Positions 1 through 15,300 of a DNA stretch of 64,000 bases are shown piece by piece. The notes beneath the pieces were generated by a model that searched no databases, was not told the origin of the DNA, and worked only from the letters and a program-made list of their open reading frames with translations. The position numbers and the translations under genes are program-made. Each line of letters starts with the position of its first letter. Positions within the stretch are counted from its first letter, which is position 1. The stretch covers positions 5,687,001 to 5,751,000 of the forward strand of contig JALJCS010000020.1 in the NCBI GenBank assembly GCA_023055355.1. Reading direction: 5' to 3'. This DNA comes from Agelaius tricolor. Lineage: Eukaryota > Chordata > Aves > Passeriformes > Icteridae.

Positions 1-273
1 TTTCCTGAGTTTGGTATCACTTAACAAAATGTAGTTGTCATTATATATAAACAACTTAATCACTGTAAAATTAAACCTCTACAAAGAGTATTTGTGCATT
101 GTGGATAACTAAAACTTCATAGCAGATACTGAATGAGTCTTGTTTCCTTTGTTGTACAGCTGTTCTGAAGGACTTTTTCTGCGCTGACTTCCTTAGATCT
201 GCTTATAAATTCTCTCCTGGTGTCAGACCATCTGCAGATTGAACCTCTGTGATTTGTTTTCTTTTCCCTGTAG

Positions 274-364
274 CAAACGCATACAGGGACTCCAGCGCCG
301 GGGACTGTGAGCACCATAGAGATTGAAGCCTTTAAGAGACAGCAGCAGGCCCTTGCACCAGCAG
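274..364 (+). CDS. EP400: EP400 window exon 1
   Basis: Residues 1-31 begin [10 protein letters not shown] and contain EAFKRQQQ, matching the human segment ending in FKRQQ. The acceptor is ccctgtag, the donor is gtatgt, and the exon ends with one base of a split codon. Bases 1-273 are upstream intron with no other exon seen. Confidence 0.88.
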
Positions 365-3300
365 GTATGTTCCACAGGCACAACTCCACTTCCATCCTCT
401 TTTTTTTCTCCAAACAGTGATCGGAGTCGACTGTTCAAAAATACATTTTTGCCTCACCTTGGGAATCACCAGATCCTTAGGACTATCTACTGTGTGACTG
501 GTACTGTGGGAAGAGTGCACTCCACTCCCAGTAGATAGGCCTGGATTTGGCAGGCATGGAGACATGGTTAGGTTGATTGTTCTGGCTGAGAAGATTGGAG
601 ATGGCCAACTTGAAGTCAGAGGGACTCTGGCCCTGGAGCATGTTCTTCATAAATGCTACACATGTACAGTAGTTGTAGCTTTCGGAGCTGACGGTGGAGT
701 CATGTGTAGTAGTTTGCTTTGTAAAATTGAACCCATTCCATTATACCATGCCATAAATGGAATTTGAATATCACAGATTCGTCTAAGAGACCACGAATTG
801 AAGTGGGCCGTCATGGGATGGTTTTTCAGCACCCGGGTGTGGCTTCAGGAGTTCCTCTTCAACAGCTAATGCCAACGGCACAAGGTACTGTGTCACCACA
901 TGCCAGTTGCACATTAATTTCACAAGGAGATGTTGGTGATGGAACTAGAAACTTTGGCTTCTGGCCTGCCAAGATCCTAGTCCCACCACACACTTCTCCA
1001 TGTAAATTAATACTTGGTATGCAATGCCTGGTTCGTTTAAGGAGCTGAGTGACGGGCTCCAAAGGTGCATGTGGGCATGGAAATACGTCACAGGTGCTGA
1101 TGCAAAATGGCCAATCTGAGAATTCTGGAACGGAACCAATGATTTTTGAAAAGGAAACCATCTAATTGGAACATCATGACAAATTTTTATTCATTAGTCA
1201 TGCCAAGCTTTAGAATATGTGTTAGAGTGAATGTGTTCTTAGAAAGAATTAGTAGTATTTAGACTTCATGCTGGTATTTTAGGTTAAATTCCATTAGTTC
1301 ACCACTCCTTTTTTTTTTTTTGAGTACACGAAATTTAGAAGACCTATAATGACATGCTCTTTTTTAGTTGCTGTGCTCCAAATTTTAGTTACAGTCCTGT
1401 GCATGAAGCACTTTGTTGTTTATTGTAATGGTGATTTATTTTGTGATTGTGATGTGGTATTTTCAAGTGATGGTGTCTTGTGGCAAAGTAAGTAACAAAA
1501 CCACTCTATTCGCAGTCGATTTCCTCCTTAAATCCACAGAGAGCATCGGACATTTTAATGTTTTAATCTCACCTGCCTGTTTCCTCTTGCCCTGCAGGAG
1601 GGATGCCTCCCACTCCGCAGACGGTGCAGCTGACGGGGCAGAAGCAGAGCCAGCAGCAGTACGACCCCTCCAAGGGCCCCCCGGTGCAGAACGCGGCCAG
1701 CCTGCACACGCCGCCGCCGCAGCTGCCCGCGCGCCTGCAGCCTGCCAGCGTCCCCATGGCGTCACTGCCCGCCGCCCTGCAGCTGCCACAGCAGCAGCAG
1801 CCCCAGCTGGTGGAGCCTCCAGCCCAGCCCCAGATCCAGGTGAAGATCCAGCCCCAAAGCGTGCCCCTGACGGCCGCCCCGCTTCCAGCGCCGCTGCAGC
1901 AGCAGGTGCCACCAGCGATCCACGTGCAGGGACAGGCGCCCGGCCAAGTGTCACAGCCACAAGCTGCCATACAGCAACAGGTATGGAGTAGACATGGGTT
2001 TGTTTCCATGGCCAGTAAAACCTAAAAGTGCTGTCTTCATCTCTTAATCCCACTGGACAATTAAATCCTTTCCTTGTGAAAATGCAGGTGTGTCACCCTG
2101 TTCTCTTAAAGTTCTTCTAAAGTTCTTCTGACGTTTACATTTTTGTGATAGAGTTTCTCACACACTTTTCATGTAAATAATGAGTGCATTGCATTCTTCT
2201 CTGGAAGAAGAGAAAATCGATAAACTGTTAGTTTGACCAGTGTGGTTGGAGAAGTAGTAATTTCGTCCTCCAATCCATGGTCATTTTTAGAATTCTATAA
2301 ATATCAAAGTCCAGAAATAAATGCACCTTTTTTGCCTTAGACATCTCAGCGTGTGTCTTTCATTTTGTGTCGTATTGTGACACAGGTGTACATTTGTTAT
2401 TAAGTTAAAGTCTCCATTATGTTCTGCTCTAGTGTAGGTTAAGTATTGAATCCTCACCTCATCAGTAACCAGTGTGTTTCTTGGACAGACTGTGACTCTG
2501 ACACGGCCATCTGCAGATCCTGCTCAGAGTTCTCAGCGTCTTGCAGCAAATCCACTGCCACCTACCTCATCCATCGCTCCAGCAGCGATCCCAGGCACAG
2601 CGCCGCCTTCTCCATACCCAGTGCAAACAAACAGGACCTCTCCAGCCACCACCAAGTCCCTGTCTCCTATTGCATCCAAGCCTCCTGGCTTAGCAGTAGC
2701 AGCAGCAGCACCTAAAACACAAAGTCCAGCTCAGAATGCAGCGGTGTTGCCACAGGAAAACTCTCAAGACAAGCTGGCTGAGCAAGTCAAGCTGGTAAGA
2801 TATATTCTGTGTGATGCTTTTACACTTTTATTTTCCTGTCAGTTAATTTAATAAAGTGGGAGAATTACTATTTTTCTCTGATTCTGTGACTTCAGGTGCA
2901 TTCTGCAGCTTCACTGTAAGTCTCTGTGCTTCTTTTTTAGGAAAATCAAATCCACCAGCGGATAGCAGAACTGAGAAAGGAAGGTTTATGGTCCCCCAGG
3001 CGACTGCCTAAACTCCAAGAGGCTCCAAGACCAAAATCCCACTGGGATTATTTGCTGGAAGAAATGCAGTGGATGGCAACTGATTTTGCCCAGGAGAGAA
3101 AGTGGAAGATGGCAACTGCTAAGAAGGTACTTGAAAACTATTTTATAATTCTGAGCAGTAAATGTTGATATCACTCAGTTTGGTAGCAAAGCTATTGAGG
3201 TATCTTTTACTACAGTTAGAAGTAAAGGAAAGATGAGCACTAACTTTTACCTCAAATGAGAAGTTTTGTTGTCAGTTTTGCATATGGCACCTGAGACAGA

Positions 3301-6300
3301 CAAGATAATTGTACAGATTGTGAATGAAAATAACAGTTTGTGGATTTTATTCCTCTGGAGATTGAATACCTTTTTTAGGAGCCCACTCAATATGTTGACT
3401 GGGTTATATTTAAATAAAAACTGGAGTTGTCATGCCTGTCTCACAAATGAGTTATTTCCAGCCAATAAAGAGTAAATACAGAATTTTGTAAATAACTTCC
3501 ACTGGGTGTGGTTGTCTATCTAGTTATTTTTTCTTAATCTCACAGAAAAATAAGAGTAAGGACAGTAGTGGAAAATGGTAGAGAACTGTTTCCACAGGAG
3601 GAGAGAGCAGCACAGCAGGAATACAGTAGTGCAATGAAAATTTGTATGGTGTGAGATGAAACAAAATCTGTTAATTTACAGTAAGCAAAGGTTTTCTATG
3701 GATACCAGCAATGTTGCATCTCTTTTTTTGGGTACATTTATGACCAGTTTAGGGTAATGAACAGAGCAACTGAAGGTCATTAGTTTAAATTGCCATGTTG
3801 TTTTCTACTGTATATTCTGAAATGATGGAAACTCAGAAGCAAAGTATTGAAATAAGTGTATTGTTTTGTACAATAAATATCTGCCTTTTGAATATAATTT
3901 AAATCTGGATTTCCATTTGTGGCCAATGGTAGGTTTTTAAGAATAGGAGAAACAGGAAGGGCAAATGTGAAATGATCCTTCCCCTGGCACTTTGCTTCAA
4001 ACTTCTGGAAGTCAATGTTTTAGGGACCTCCTGAGCTAAAGGTTGCAATCAAGTCAGTCTTAACAGCCATTGACTGATCTTTCACTCATGTATGTACACA
4101 CTTTTGGAACTCATTTTAGCTTTGGTCTCTGACATTTTGTGGTGTGATTTCTGTGACTTCATATGTGCTGTCTGAAAAAAAAAAGTTTTCTTTTGTGTGT
4201 TTGCTGCTAATTTTGTGGATTTTTTTCTAATTTTTGTATTCAGAGAGTGAATTAAGAGTTTCCTATTTGATTGCTTAGTTATAGTTGTATTTTTTTTCTA
4301 TGAGTTTCTTGTCTGTTGCTTTACTGGCATGGTAAGAATTAGAAATATTGGAGGTAAGTGCTATGTGTGTAAAGCTATGGTCAACATCTGGCTGCTGCTA
4401 ACCACTATAATCTTAAGAAATGCAATGAAATGTATTTTGAGTTAACCTAATTCAGTATTTCATGGTATTTTAGATGGTAAGAACTGTGGCTCGTTACCAT
4501 GAAGAAAAGAAACTTAATGAAGAGCGAGCTAAAAGGGAGGAACAGAACAAACTGAGGAGGATTGCAGCATCCATTGCTAGAGAAATAGAGTATTTCTGGT
4601 CTAACATTGAGCAGGTAAAGTACTCACTCACTAAGACTTGTGCAATTTGTGGTGGTTTTTTCATCTTCAGGAGTTTATTTGTAAAATAAAAGTGATTTAT
4701 TAGACTTGCTTTACATTTCAGGTTGTTGAAATTAAACTGCAAATTGAATTTCAAGAGAAAAGGAAAAAAGCTTTGAATTTAAAGAGATTTTCAAGGAAAG
4801 GTAATTGTATTCCATTTCATAAGAAATATAGTCTGAATTCTGATGATATTGTTTTATCTAATTTCACTCAGTGCAGGTTAATCTCGATGGTAAAATTGTG
4901 AATTGCTAATAATAGGTTGTGAATAGATCTGAATAATGAGTTATGGGTTGTTATGGTTTTGTGTTAGATTTCGTTAATACTTTTTTGTGTTTTCCTTTGA
5001 ATGCATTTAAAAGTTCATGTGAGAAATGTAAAATTGCTAGGTGATGAATACATACATCAAGTGTAATAATTTTCCAGGCAAGGATGCAAAAGAAGACCTT
5101 TATTTGGAAAAAGAAAGTGAAATGGTAAGTCTTTGTTTTTTGAAAAATGATCAAATTGGTTTAAATGTGACTACATATGTGAAAAAGTTTTGATAAAGAT
5201 GATTTAAAAAAATATATATGGTGATGATAAGATTTCACTGACAAGTTAACATTCAGTCACAAGCACAAGTATAATTTTTGTTTTCTGATTGGGAAGGGGA
5301 TTGTGGTTGGTACATGTCCTTAGTGACTGTGAATCATTCATTCTGAGATTGAAGACCAAAAAACTGTACAAATTAATTACCAGACTTGGGCAGGAGTTTC
5401 ATTTACAGTAGCCAGGGGTAGACTTTGTGGGGCATGAAAAGTGTTTTCAGGTGTTCAGCAGAGATTTATCTGCTGAAAGATGAAAGTGTTTGTTACAGAA
5501 TGGATCAAACTGAAGGAAACCTGGATATCTTTTTCCTTGGATAAAATGAGTGCTAAGGACTCCTTGGCTGTGTCTGTGCAATTGGAAAAAAAATGGACAA
5601 GGGATCTGAGGCCCTGAGCCATCTGTTGTGGCACAGCTGATGCCCATGTGCTAGAATACACCCCCTCCACCAAGCAGAGTGCCTGCATCTGAATTTCCTG
5701 CTAGGAACAAGCCTTAGCATGTGTTATCAGCCAAACTGAGGCCCAGCACTGGCTGTGAGAGTTAATTGGCACAGGCTAAACAATTCTACAGAGTGCACTG
5801 GACAGCTGAGACAATTATATTGCATATATATATGCATATTATATTATGTGCATATCTCTTTTTTATTGACTAGTGAAAAAAATTAGTCCTTGAGCCAGCC
5901 TGGCTAAAAGTTTTGTGCCACAGCTGGACCTGAATAATTTGATCCATGAGCAGTGCAAGTGGCAGACTGCACACTCCCATCAGTTCAGAATTAGAATTTC
6001 TGTTTTGGCATGACCAGGGAAGTGCTAATAGGTGTTAAATGTCTATCAGCAAATGCTTTTGGGACTGCAAAGCATGTTTTGTTGTCTTTAAAAAACAAAG
6101 CCCCCTGCTTATCTTTTGTTTTCTCTGATTTTAAATATTACAATTATTTAATGCTAGGGGGGTTCATCATCTGGAAGGAAAAGAAAGGCAAGCACATCTT
6201 TGACTGATGAGGAAGGTAAGTCACTTCCCAAAATTTTGCATCCATAGCGTAGTACATGAATTGAATATTAAACCCACAAGTTTTCAGTCTGTTACTGTGT

Positions 6301-9300
6301 GGGTGCAGTGCTCTTCATGAACCAAACAGCAACCTTCATCTATTTCTTAGAGACATTAGACAGTCAATTAAATAGTAAATTATTCCTAAAAGAGCTCTAG
6401 TGAAAATCTGAAAACAACATTTTCCTTGAAATGATGCTGCTATCATTATTGGTGGATTTGAATTCTTTCTGTCCTCATTACTTCATTTGTCAGGCCTTAC
6501 TAATGGTCTTGAAGTTCTTTTGAGGATTTTAGACTGAAATACCCATCTGCTTTGGGTCCTTTCTTGTTGGTGACCACTCTGTCATGTTCCTGACAAAGGA
6601 GCTCCCCTGTTCAAAGCTTCATTACAACCTGTGTTGAACATTGTCAATCAACACTTAAATGCCTTCTGTCCTGAGGCAGAAGTGTTTCTCTCCTGTTCAT
6701 TTACCTTTCAAATACTGCATATTGTTGCTTTCAGATTATCTTGTTTTCCATACACATTTAATTCTTTTTAAATCCTGCAGGCTTAGAATATTCTGCAGAC
6801 TAAGAATATTCTGTGCTCATTCACTTCAGGGGGAGAGAATTACAAGCCTCCTGAATTATTGTACAATTTTAACCCAAGATTTGCATTTGCTTTCTTGCAG
6901 TTGAAGATGAAGAAGAAACAATTGAAGAACAAGAAGCTAAAGAGGGAAACATAAACCATCAGACTGAATTGTCTAATCTAGCCAAAGAAGGTAGGCACGT
7001 GGCTTGGTTCTTCTCTGGGCTGGGCTCTGAAACAACAGCTGGAAACACACAGCACTTGTTATATTTGTAAAGAGGATTAGAGGTGAGAGACTGCATTCAG
7101 ATGTTCAGTCCTGTGTAGTCTGTGTTTACTTTTTTTCTGTTTGGAAAGCTGCAGCAGTTTATGGGGTGATGATCTGCACTTTATAAAGCAGTCCTGGTTA
7201 TCACACAGGATGGCTTGAGAAAAAGTAGTTCTCTAGTGAAGCACTGCATGAAAACCTTACACCAAGACTCTCAACCTGAGTTGTAGGAGTGCATGATGAA
7301 CACTTAACACCAGGGTTGTATCTGATTGAACATGGACATTTTATCAGCTGGCTTGAGTATCCCAGAAAGGTTTTGTGACTGACTTGGCAGCTCTAAAAAG
7401 GCACTTAAGTGCTGACCTTGAAGGGTTGGGGGTGTATGAATATTTGAATATAAGGTGCTTTTAGGGACAGTGCTCTGGCTAGCAGCTCTCTTTCATTAGC
7501 AATGTGATTGCTATGCTGAGCTTGATGTGTGCAAAGTAGCCCTCAGAGATGTGTCACTTAGCCTGGGAAAAGCAGATTTTTAGAGGCAGGCTGCCCATTA
7601 GGCTGAGCGTGCCTGGCGATGAACACGCCGCTTCCAGATCTGTGTGTTTGCTCTCTTTGGCAGCTTAGTGGCTGCACTGAACTGGCCAGTTGGAGGGATT
7701 ATAACCCTTGGCCAGTCAGCCAAGTTCCTAATGAGAATATTTGCTGATTGATTGGCCACTGCCAGCATGTACATTCCTGCTTTAGCAGCTCAGACAAGGG
7801 ATCCTGGAGTTACAGCTCAGTTTTGAAACTTTTGAAGTCTTGCATTGTCTTCCAACCACTCAGCTGCATTTGATGCCCCTACCTTCCCAACTGGGGATTT
7901 ACTGAAGGTTGTAGGGTTTGTTTGTAATACAGTAAAAAGCAGGGTAGAGCAAACTGCTTGTGTAGTGCCAGATGTTCTCTGTAATCAAGGTTATTAAATA
8001 AATACTGTCATCATTCACTTAATAATTACCTCTGAAGTTAACTTCTGATTAGAGAACTGGCTTTATGCAATTGTGAAGAATGTAATGAGATTATAATTAA
8101 TAGTATCTATTGTTCCAAGTTTTGGTATTTTTAAACTTCCATCCTTTAATAACCTTCAGCTGAATTGCCTCTGGAAGATTTGGTAAAGATGTATGAAGGT
8201 GCCTTTGCAGAAAATTTTCACTGGCCCCAGCCAAAGCCTGACAGTGAAGAGGAGAGCAGTGAGGAAGGTAAATTACTCTATGTTTAGAAGTAGTTGTGCT
8301 GATTTACAAGGTGAAATAAGTTGTTTGGCTCTTCAGGACTCTGAAAAGACATTTTGTTCTAGGGGAAAACACATCTTGAGGGAATCTCATGTAAAATTTC
8401 ACAGTTTGTGAAAAGAGGGCAGTGTTTGCCTGTCCTAAAGTGAAGATGTGTAAGATTTTCAAGAACAGTACTGAGCCACAGAAAAGCCTCTCCACATTGA
8501 ATTAAATAGCTCACTTCACAGATAGCTATAATTATACCGTGTTAGCCTAGCTAGTGTGAATGTCCACAACATGTACATGAGCCTGAGCTTAGGCTTTGCA
8601 TTTTACCTGAACTAGCTTGAAAATCACAGAAATGCTTTTAAAAGTTGGCTGCCTCCTTTAGACCCATGTCTGAACCCTGGTTATCTCAATTCCTTTGTGT
8701 AACTGCTACTGAAGTTTATTTTAGATACCACTTTAACTTTTCTCTCTCTCCTAGAAATGGAAGACCACATGTCTGATAGGGAAAGTCCCCAGAAAGAAGT
8801 TGTCCTCATAGATTCCCTTCTCACCATTGATCAGTACAAGGGCATGGACAGGTCGAGTCCTCCCAAGAAGAACATGAGAGACATAGCAGAAGTTGCTGCT
8901 GCAGCAGAGATGTTGTTACCTAAAGGCAGCTCCAGGATAACAACAGCAGTAAGAATCTCTATTTTCTGTGTGCTGATGTTTACATAAAGAATGCTTTTTT
9001 CTTCATTTTTTTGTAGCTTTTAGCAAGAAATTCCTTTTTTTTTTTTTTGAGTTACCTTTTGAGTTAACTTTTTTGAATGTTTATGCTTTATGCCATGCTC
9101 TATGAATTTAACTCAGGAAAAAAATACCAAATTATTCACATTACAGGTAAAATACAACACTCCATCACTGTTGTATGGGTCCCTCAGAGAATATCAGAAG
9201 ATTGGGCTGGATTGGCTGGCAAAGCTGTACAGGAAGAATCTCAATGGCATCCTGGCAGATGAGGCAGGGCTTGGAAAAACAGTGCAAATTATTGCCTTTT

Positions 9301-12300
9301 TTGCCCATTTGGCTTGTAATGAAGGTAAGGTCTTTTGGCTAACAGTTTTCAACAGGTACTCTGCCAGCATTATCTTTGTGAATTGTAGCCTAGGATCACT
9401 TTTTTTCCCTACTGAACCATATCAGGCTTTAGTTAATGATAGGAGTTAAGATTGTATCAGAGTAACTTCCTGATATTTTGTGACATAAGGGTGTTATCTA
9501 GTCAAGTATAGTGTCTGATCAAGCTATTACCCTCTAGAGATTCTTCTGAATTCTCCTAAATTCTTACTAGTACAGAAAAACCTTACAAATTGTTTAATGA
9601 CTAGGAGTAGACTAGTAATTAAAATGCCTCTGTTTGTTGCTATTTGATCTCACTTTTAATGATTAATTTAATGCAATGCACTTAAAAACTCAATGAAGAA
9701 CATGAGCCACATGCACTGTAAGGAGTGTCTTTTCAGTGTTAACTGCTTTGTTTCCCCTTCTGTAGGGAACTGGGGCCCTCACCTTGTTGTTGTCCGGAGC
9801 TGTAACATATTGAAGTGGGAGCTGGAATTGAAACGCTGGTGCCCAGGGTTGAAAATACTTCTCTACTTTGGGAGCCAAAGAGAACTTAGGGCAAAAAGAC
9901 AGGTGCTGTATTTTGCAACTCTTACACTGTTGCCTATACATTTAGCCTGTATATATCTGTCTTAAATGTCTTTTCTAATGAAGAAGTAACTGGTTGTAAG
10001 ATATTTGAGTTCTGCCTTAACATTTCTGTCTCATCCTTTCCTTTTCCATAGGAATGGACAGAACCCAACAGCTTCAATGTGTGCATCACTTCCTACAAGC
10101 AGCTGTTCAAAGGCCACACAGCATTCATGAAAATGAGATGGAAATATTTAATAGTAGATGAGATGCAGCAAATAAAGAATATGACTGAGAAACACTGGGA
10201 GGCACTTTTCAATCTCCGCAGGTACAGAGCAGAGAATTGATTTCCTGCTGGCAGTGAGTTTTTCTCTTTTCATGTCACACAGTTCTCTTCTTAACAGAAA
10301 ACTTGATAAAAAAAACCCTCTTGACTTAGTCCACCTAAATTCCTGAGCAATGTGCACCTATAGAAAAGTGCTTTTATTTGAAACAGTCAGGATTCAGAGA
10401 AATGCTTGAGATCTTTTTGTTTCCACTATCACATCACTGTAATTCTTCTTTGCTGACATTCTGTGCTCCCAAAAAGATTCCCTTGTATGTTCTGATACTC
10501 TGCAAATGAAGAAGCTCTTTGGTGGTATATTCAAGATTGGATAGATACTTTACCTTAGGTTTAATTTTATTATATCTACATAATTCTTCTGTGTATCTGA
10601 CAAACATAAAGGCATAATAATCAGTCAATTAAAAATCTTCTTTTGTTCACAGCCAGCATCGTTTGCTTCTGATAGACACTCCTTTGCATAACACATTGAT
10701 GGAGCTATGGACCATGGTACATTTTTTGATTCCGGGAATTTCCAGACCTTACCTGGATTTTCCAGTAAAAGCACCTAATGAGGAGAACCAGGATTATTGC
10801 CATAAACTGGTCATCAGGTTGCACAGAGTATGTTGGATTTTTTTCTCGTGTGTCCTACTACAGGAGTAATGCTGTTAAGGAGAGGGGGAATAAAAATATG
10901 TGTCTCAGATCAGAATTTGTGTCTTTTCTTAACACTTAGCTCAGTTTAGACAGAAAATCCTGCTGAAAGCAGAGGGTTCTACCAAAAGAATGTGGAGATT
11001 CCTTTTAAAAATAATACAAGGCTCAGATGTTGAAGCATGACATGCAGAAATTAAAGAGCAAATTAATGTCTATAACTGTGTGCATAGCAGAATGATTATA
11101 TATAGCATATGCAGTTTATCACATCAAATCTGTTAGGTGTGAATAAGTTTAGCTTCCTGTTGTAAACTCTTTGAAGTGAGAATTTTTTTCCTGTCAATTC
11201 TGCAATGTTTCAGATGATTCAGCCATTTATTTTGAGGAGATCAAAGAGGGATGTTGAGAAGCAGCTCACAAGGAAGTATGAGCACGTGCTCAAGTGTCGT
11301 CTGTCCAGTCGACAAAAAGCCATGTATGAGGATGTCATATTGCAACCAGGGTAAGGGCTTGGAACAGTAAATATAAAATGCTGTCACTTTTAGTGCTTAA
11401 GCAAGGAAAGAAATGATTGTCATGGGGAGAAGTGTTTTAGTGCTTCTCTGAAATTTTGAGTTATGACCCATGAATAAAATGTGATTGCATTATAGACTAG
11501 AATTACAGCAGGTGGTGTAATTTTGTGATATTTTATGCTGATGTGATAAATGTGCATTTACCTCTGGAACCTAAGAATCCAGTTATGATGGTCAGGCCTC
11601 CTGCTGCCTTGTTTTAACATTTGTCTCTAATGAGTGGTTCTTCATTTTTTTAAAGCCCAGAGTTTTTCCTCACCACCCTCCTGCCAGTGGTAGTTGATAG
11701 GTGCAGGGGTGAACAGAAACAAAGCAGGGAGAGCATGGGGAGCTGGATAGGTTCTATTTGATTGTGAGGCAGCACTGGGTCTTTAAGTTTCACTTTTCCA
11801 AATTTACTTTTGGTACAGTGCTGCTTAAGACCTTGGTAAAATCTAAACTTGTTCTTAGACTTTTGTATAACATACTGCATTGCTCATTCTCACCTTGCTG
11901 ATTTAGGGACACCTCCATAAAAGCTGCACATAAATCAATGTCTTTCTGTATAATTTATTTGGTAGAACCCAGGAAGCCCTCAAAAGTGGGCACTTCATCA
12001 GTGTCCTGCATGTCCTGATGCAGCTGCAGCGGATCTGTAACCACCCTGATCTGATAAACCCCCGGCTCTCAAGCTCCTCTTATGTATCAGAAACCCTGGA
12101 ATACAGAACAGCCTCTCTGGTGCTGCGAGCCCTGGAAAGGGATATTTGGAAGGTCAGTAGAAAAGTGAAGATTTTTTTCCTCTCTTAGTGCCCTGGCAGA
12201 CTTTCAATACTTACTGTTGTTTTGTTATATGTGATAAGTCTACCTGAAGTTTATAAATAGAAGCCATTCACTCTTGCATAACTGTGGCTACCAAGTGTGT

Positions 12301-15300
12301 TCTTGCTGCATCTCTTTTTTTGTTGTAGTGGTATGAACTTTTCAAGTGGTTTGTAAACAGTAATTTTTCATGAACTACTGGGTCAAAGAGAAATTACCTT
12401 TGCTTTTATCATGCTCATGTTTCCAGGAATTTTCCAGCGCTGAAGTTCACCCTGGGTAGCACTGTGCTTATTTATGGCATTCTGCAATTTTCTTTTTGCT
12501 TTTACTAACTGAAGGAAAGCAAGACTGATTCTTTTCCACAAAGCAGTAAACATTCTGTTACAATGACGAAATTAGTACCCTTCTGTCAATCCATTTGAAG
12601 TACCACTATTTCTGTTATTGTTAAACAAGTGATCCCACTCCTTGACATGAAAATATAAAAGAAGTATGAGTAATGGAGCAGCTGACATTTTTTGTTTAAT
12701 TTTATTTCCATCCTTCATATTTTTCTACTCCTGAATTATAGTTCGGCATTTAAGCTTGAGAGTTAACCTTCAAAGAGTTCTATTTAATTCTTTGGAAACT
12801 GTGATATATGAAGAATTGTTAAATGTGTTTTGCTTTAATTTCCATAACTGGCTAATGATTTCAATTCTTTTTCTTCTAATGCTTAAAATGGGACTGTCAG
12901 TTTAAGATTTATTTCCAAGGTTTCTAGACAGTTTTTGGCTAGTAATTAATAGTTTATTTCTTAAATTTACACCATTTATTTCAAGTTAAAAAGTAAATAT
13001 ATAGAAATTGAATTCAGCATTGAATGTAAAGAGGACTTAACTGGGTCATCACATGAAACAATTTTCTGAAATCCCTAGGAATCAGACCTGTCTCTTTTTG
13101 ATCTCATTGGAATGGAAGACAAAATGACTCATTATGAAGCACAAATGTTGCCAAAACAGAAGGTTACTAGAAAGCTGATTGAAGAAATCTACAGCTCCCC
13201 TCCAGCACCAGCGAGGCCCAACCCAGTGAAGCTCAAACCAAGCAGGTGTGTACACCTACACTCCTTCTAAGCTAGAATTACAGCAGCAAAGGGTGCCTCT
13301 GCTGCAATCTTCACTGAGTTCTCTCTGCATCTCTGCTAATGGGATTCATACAAAACCTCAGGCTTACCTTTGCATTTAATTCTTATCTTTTGTGTTTACC
13401 TTTGAAAATAAGAATTCTGTTCTTTGAGGCATGCAATTCCATTTGAAGTTAGTTGATGGATTTCCGTAGTCCACTTCAGCAGCAGATGAAATTTGTTCTT
13501 GGACATTGTTTATGGCAATTGAGTGTTGTTTTGCAGAATTAGCATGGGGATAACCCAAGACTAAGTTGGGCCTGCAGTGTCAGCTGTGCTCTCACTGTTA
13601 TGGCAGAGACAAATGAAGTTTTATAGCAGTACATTTTTCTAAAGTATTTTTCTTCTAGTACTAGTTCTCAAAGTAATGTAGAACTAATGCAAGAGAGCTG
13701 CCGGATGACCTGCAGCATGTTGATGTCTCTCTGGAGATTATATGGGGACCCTTTTTTCAGATATCTTCAGATACATATTTTCCCAGATATTGACCTAGCC
13801 TCTTTAAGATGTTTGCTGCAATTCTGAAGCATCCTGCATTAAACTGGGTGGCAGTGAAAGTTTTTTAAACTGTATGGCAATGAAAGTTTTTATTCTTGGA
13901 TTCAGCAAAATCACTTTCTACAGTGTTCACTTAGGAAGCTTGTGAAGTGATGCGCCTTGCCAGCTTCAGCCATCTGCAGGAAGATCAGCATCTGACATGA
14001 TCAGTTGCTATGTTCCTGGGGTGACAGAGTTTACTTCTAAAGGCCAAACTATGATCTTCCTGTGGAGTTTGACTTTTCCTGCTCTTGCCAGGTTGTTCCA
14101 GCCCGTTCAGTATGGTCAGAAGCCCGAGGGCAGGACTGTGGTTTTCCCAAGCACTCAAGTGCAGCGCACGGTGACCACAGCAACGGTGACTCAGCAGGGA
14201 CAAGTTCGAGGCAGATCCCCCATAGCCACGGTGTCTTCAAATCAAGGTAAGACAGTCAGTGCCACCCTGGTCACCTGCACGTCCGTGTAGACAGATACAA
14301 GTTAGTCTGTTTAATAGAACTCCTTTTCCCTCTAGCTTATTGGTCTAGAGTACTAATGGCTTAAAAATACCAAGAGACTAATTGCCAGTTAAATTCCCCA
14401 CTAGTTTCTCCAGTATGATCTGCCAGTATAATGCAAAACTAAGCTTTGTGTAACCTGTTAGCATATGGAGTAAATATGCCACAGTTGATATTTAAAGCCC
14501 GAAGATGTTTAATGTTCTGTCAAAGATGGGAATGTACAGTGCTTCTCTGTATTTATTTAGCCTTTAAACAATGCTTTCCAAATAGATAATGTTGTAAAAC
14601 TAGGATGGAGTAAGAGGTGTGGCTAGAAATCCCGGTGTGTAAGGACAAAGCCGTTCTTGTAGCCATTTGATTATCCTGTCGGAAGGTTTCTTTTTAATGC
14701 AGGTTGTTTAAAAGAGCGGAGTTAAAACCTCTAACAGCTTGCACAAACAACCCTTATTGATTGCAGCTGCAGCAGCACAGTTTCAGACAACTCAGGCTTC
14801 CACCAGTGCTCCAAGACACCAGCCCGCAGCGACCTTCACCACAGCAACTAGCGCAGCCAACCCTGTGAAACCGCGGGGCCAGAGCGCGGCGCCGGCCCCG
14901 CAGCCGGGCCAGCCCCAGGCACAGCCACAGCCACAGCCCCCCCCGCACACCATCCAACAGAGTGTGCTGCCTCAGAGGCTCGTACTGACCTCTCAGGCCC
15001 AGGCACGGTTGCCTAGTAAGTGGCCTCCCCTTTCAAGGTTTCTCCCACCTTTGTACTACAATGAGGTTAAGTTACTAGGCACCCTAAGATGTGTACAGAA
15101 TCGTTGTTTTTTTTTCACTCTTCTGATTAGCCTTGCTCAGTACGTTGCTTATGACCAAGGAAAATCGAAAATTGGATAAGAAACAATAGAATTGCTGTGG
15201 ACATACATTAGCGGTGTCAACTTAATCTCCTATTTCTGCATGTTTCTTCTGCTGGCAAGACTTCCTTCAGACCAAATGTTTTAGCTCTCTCCTAATTATT

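Noticed and set aside
1463..2053. Minus-strand and alternate-frame ORFs of 140-196 codons over EP400 exon 3
   Set aside because: They are shadows of a GC-rich, Gln/Pro-coding exon that matches EP400 in one frame only.
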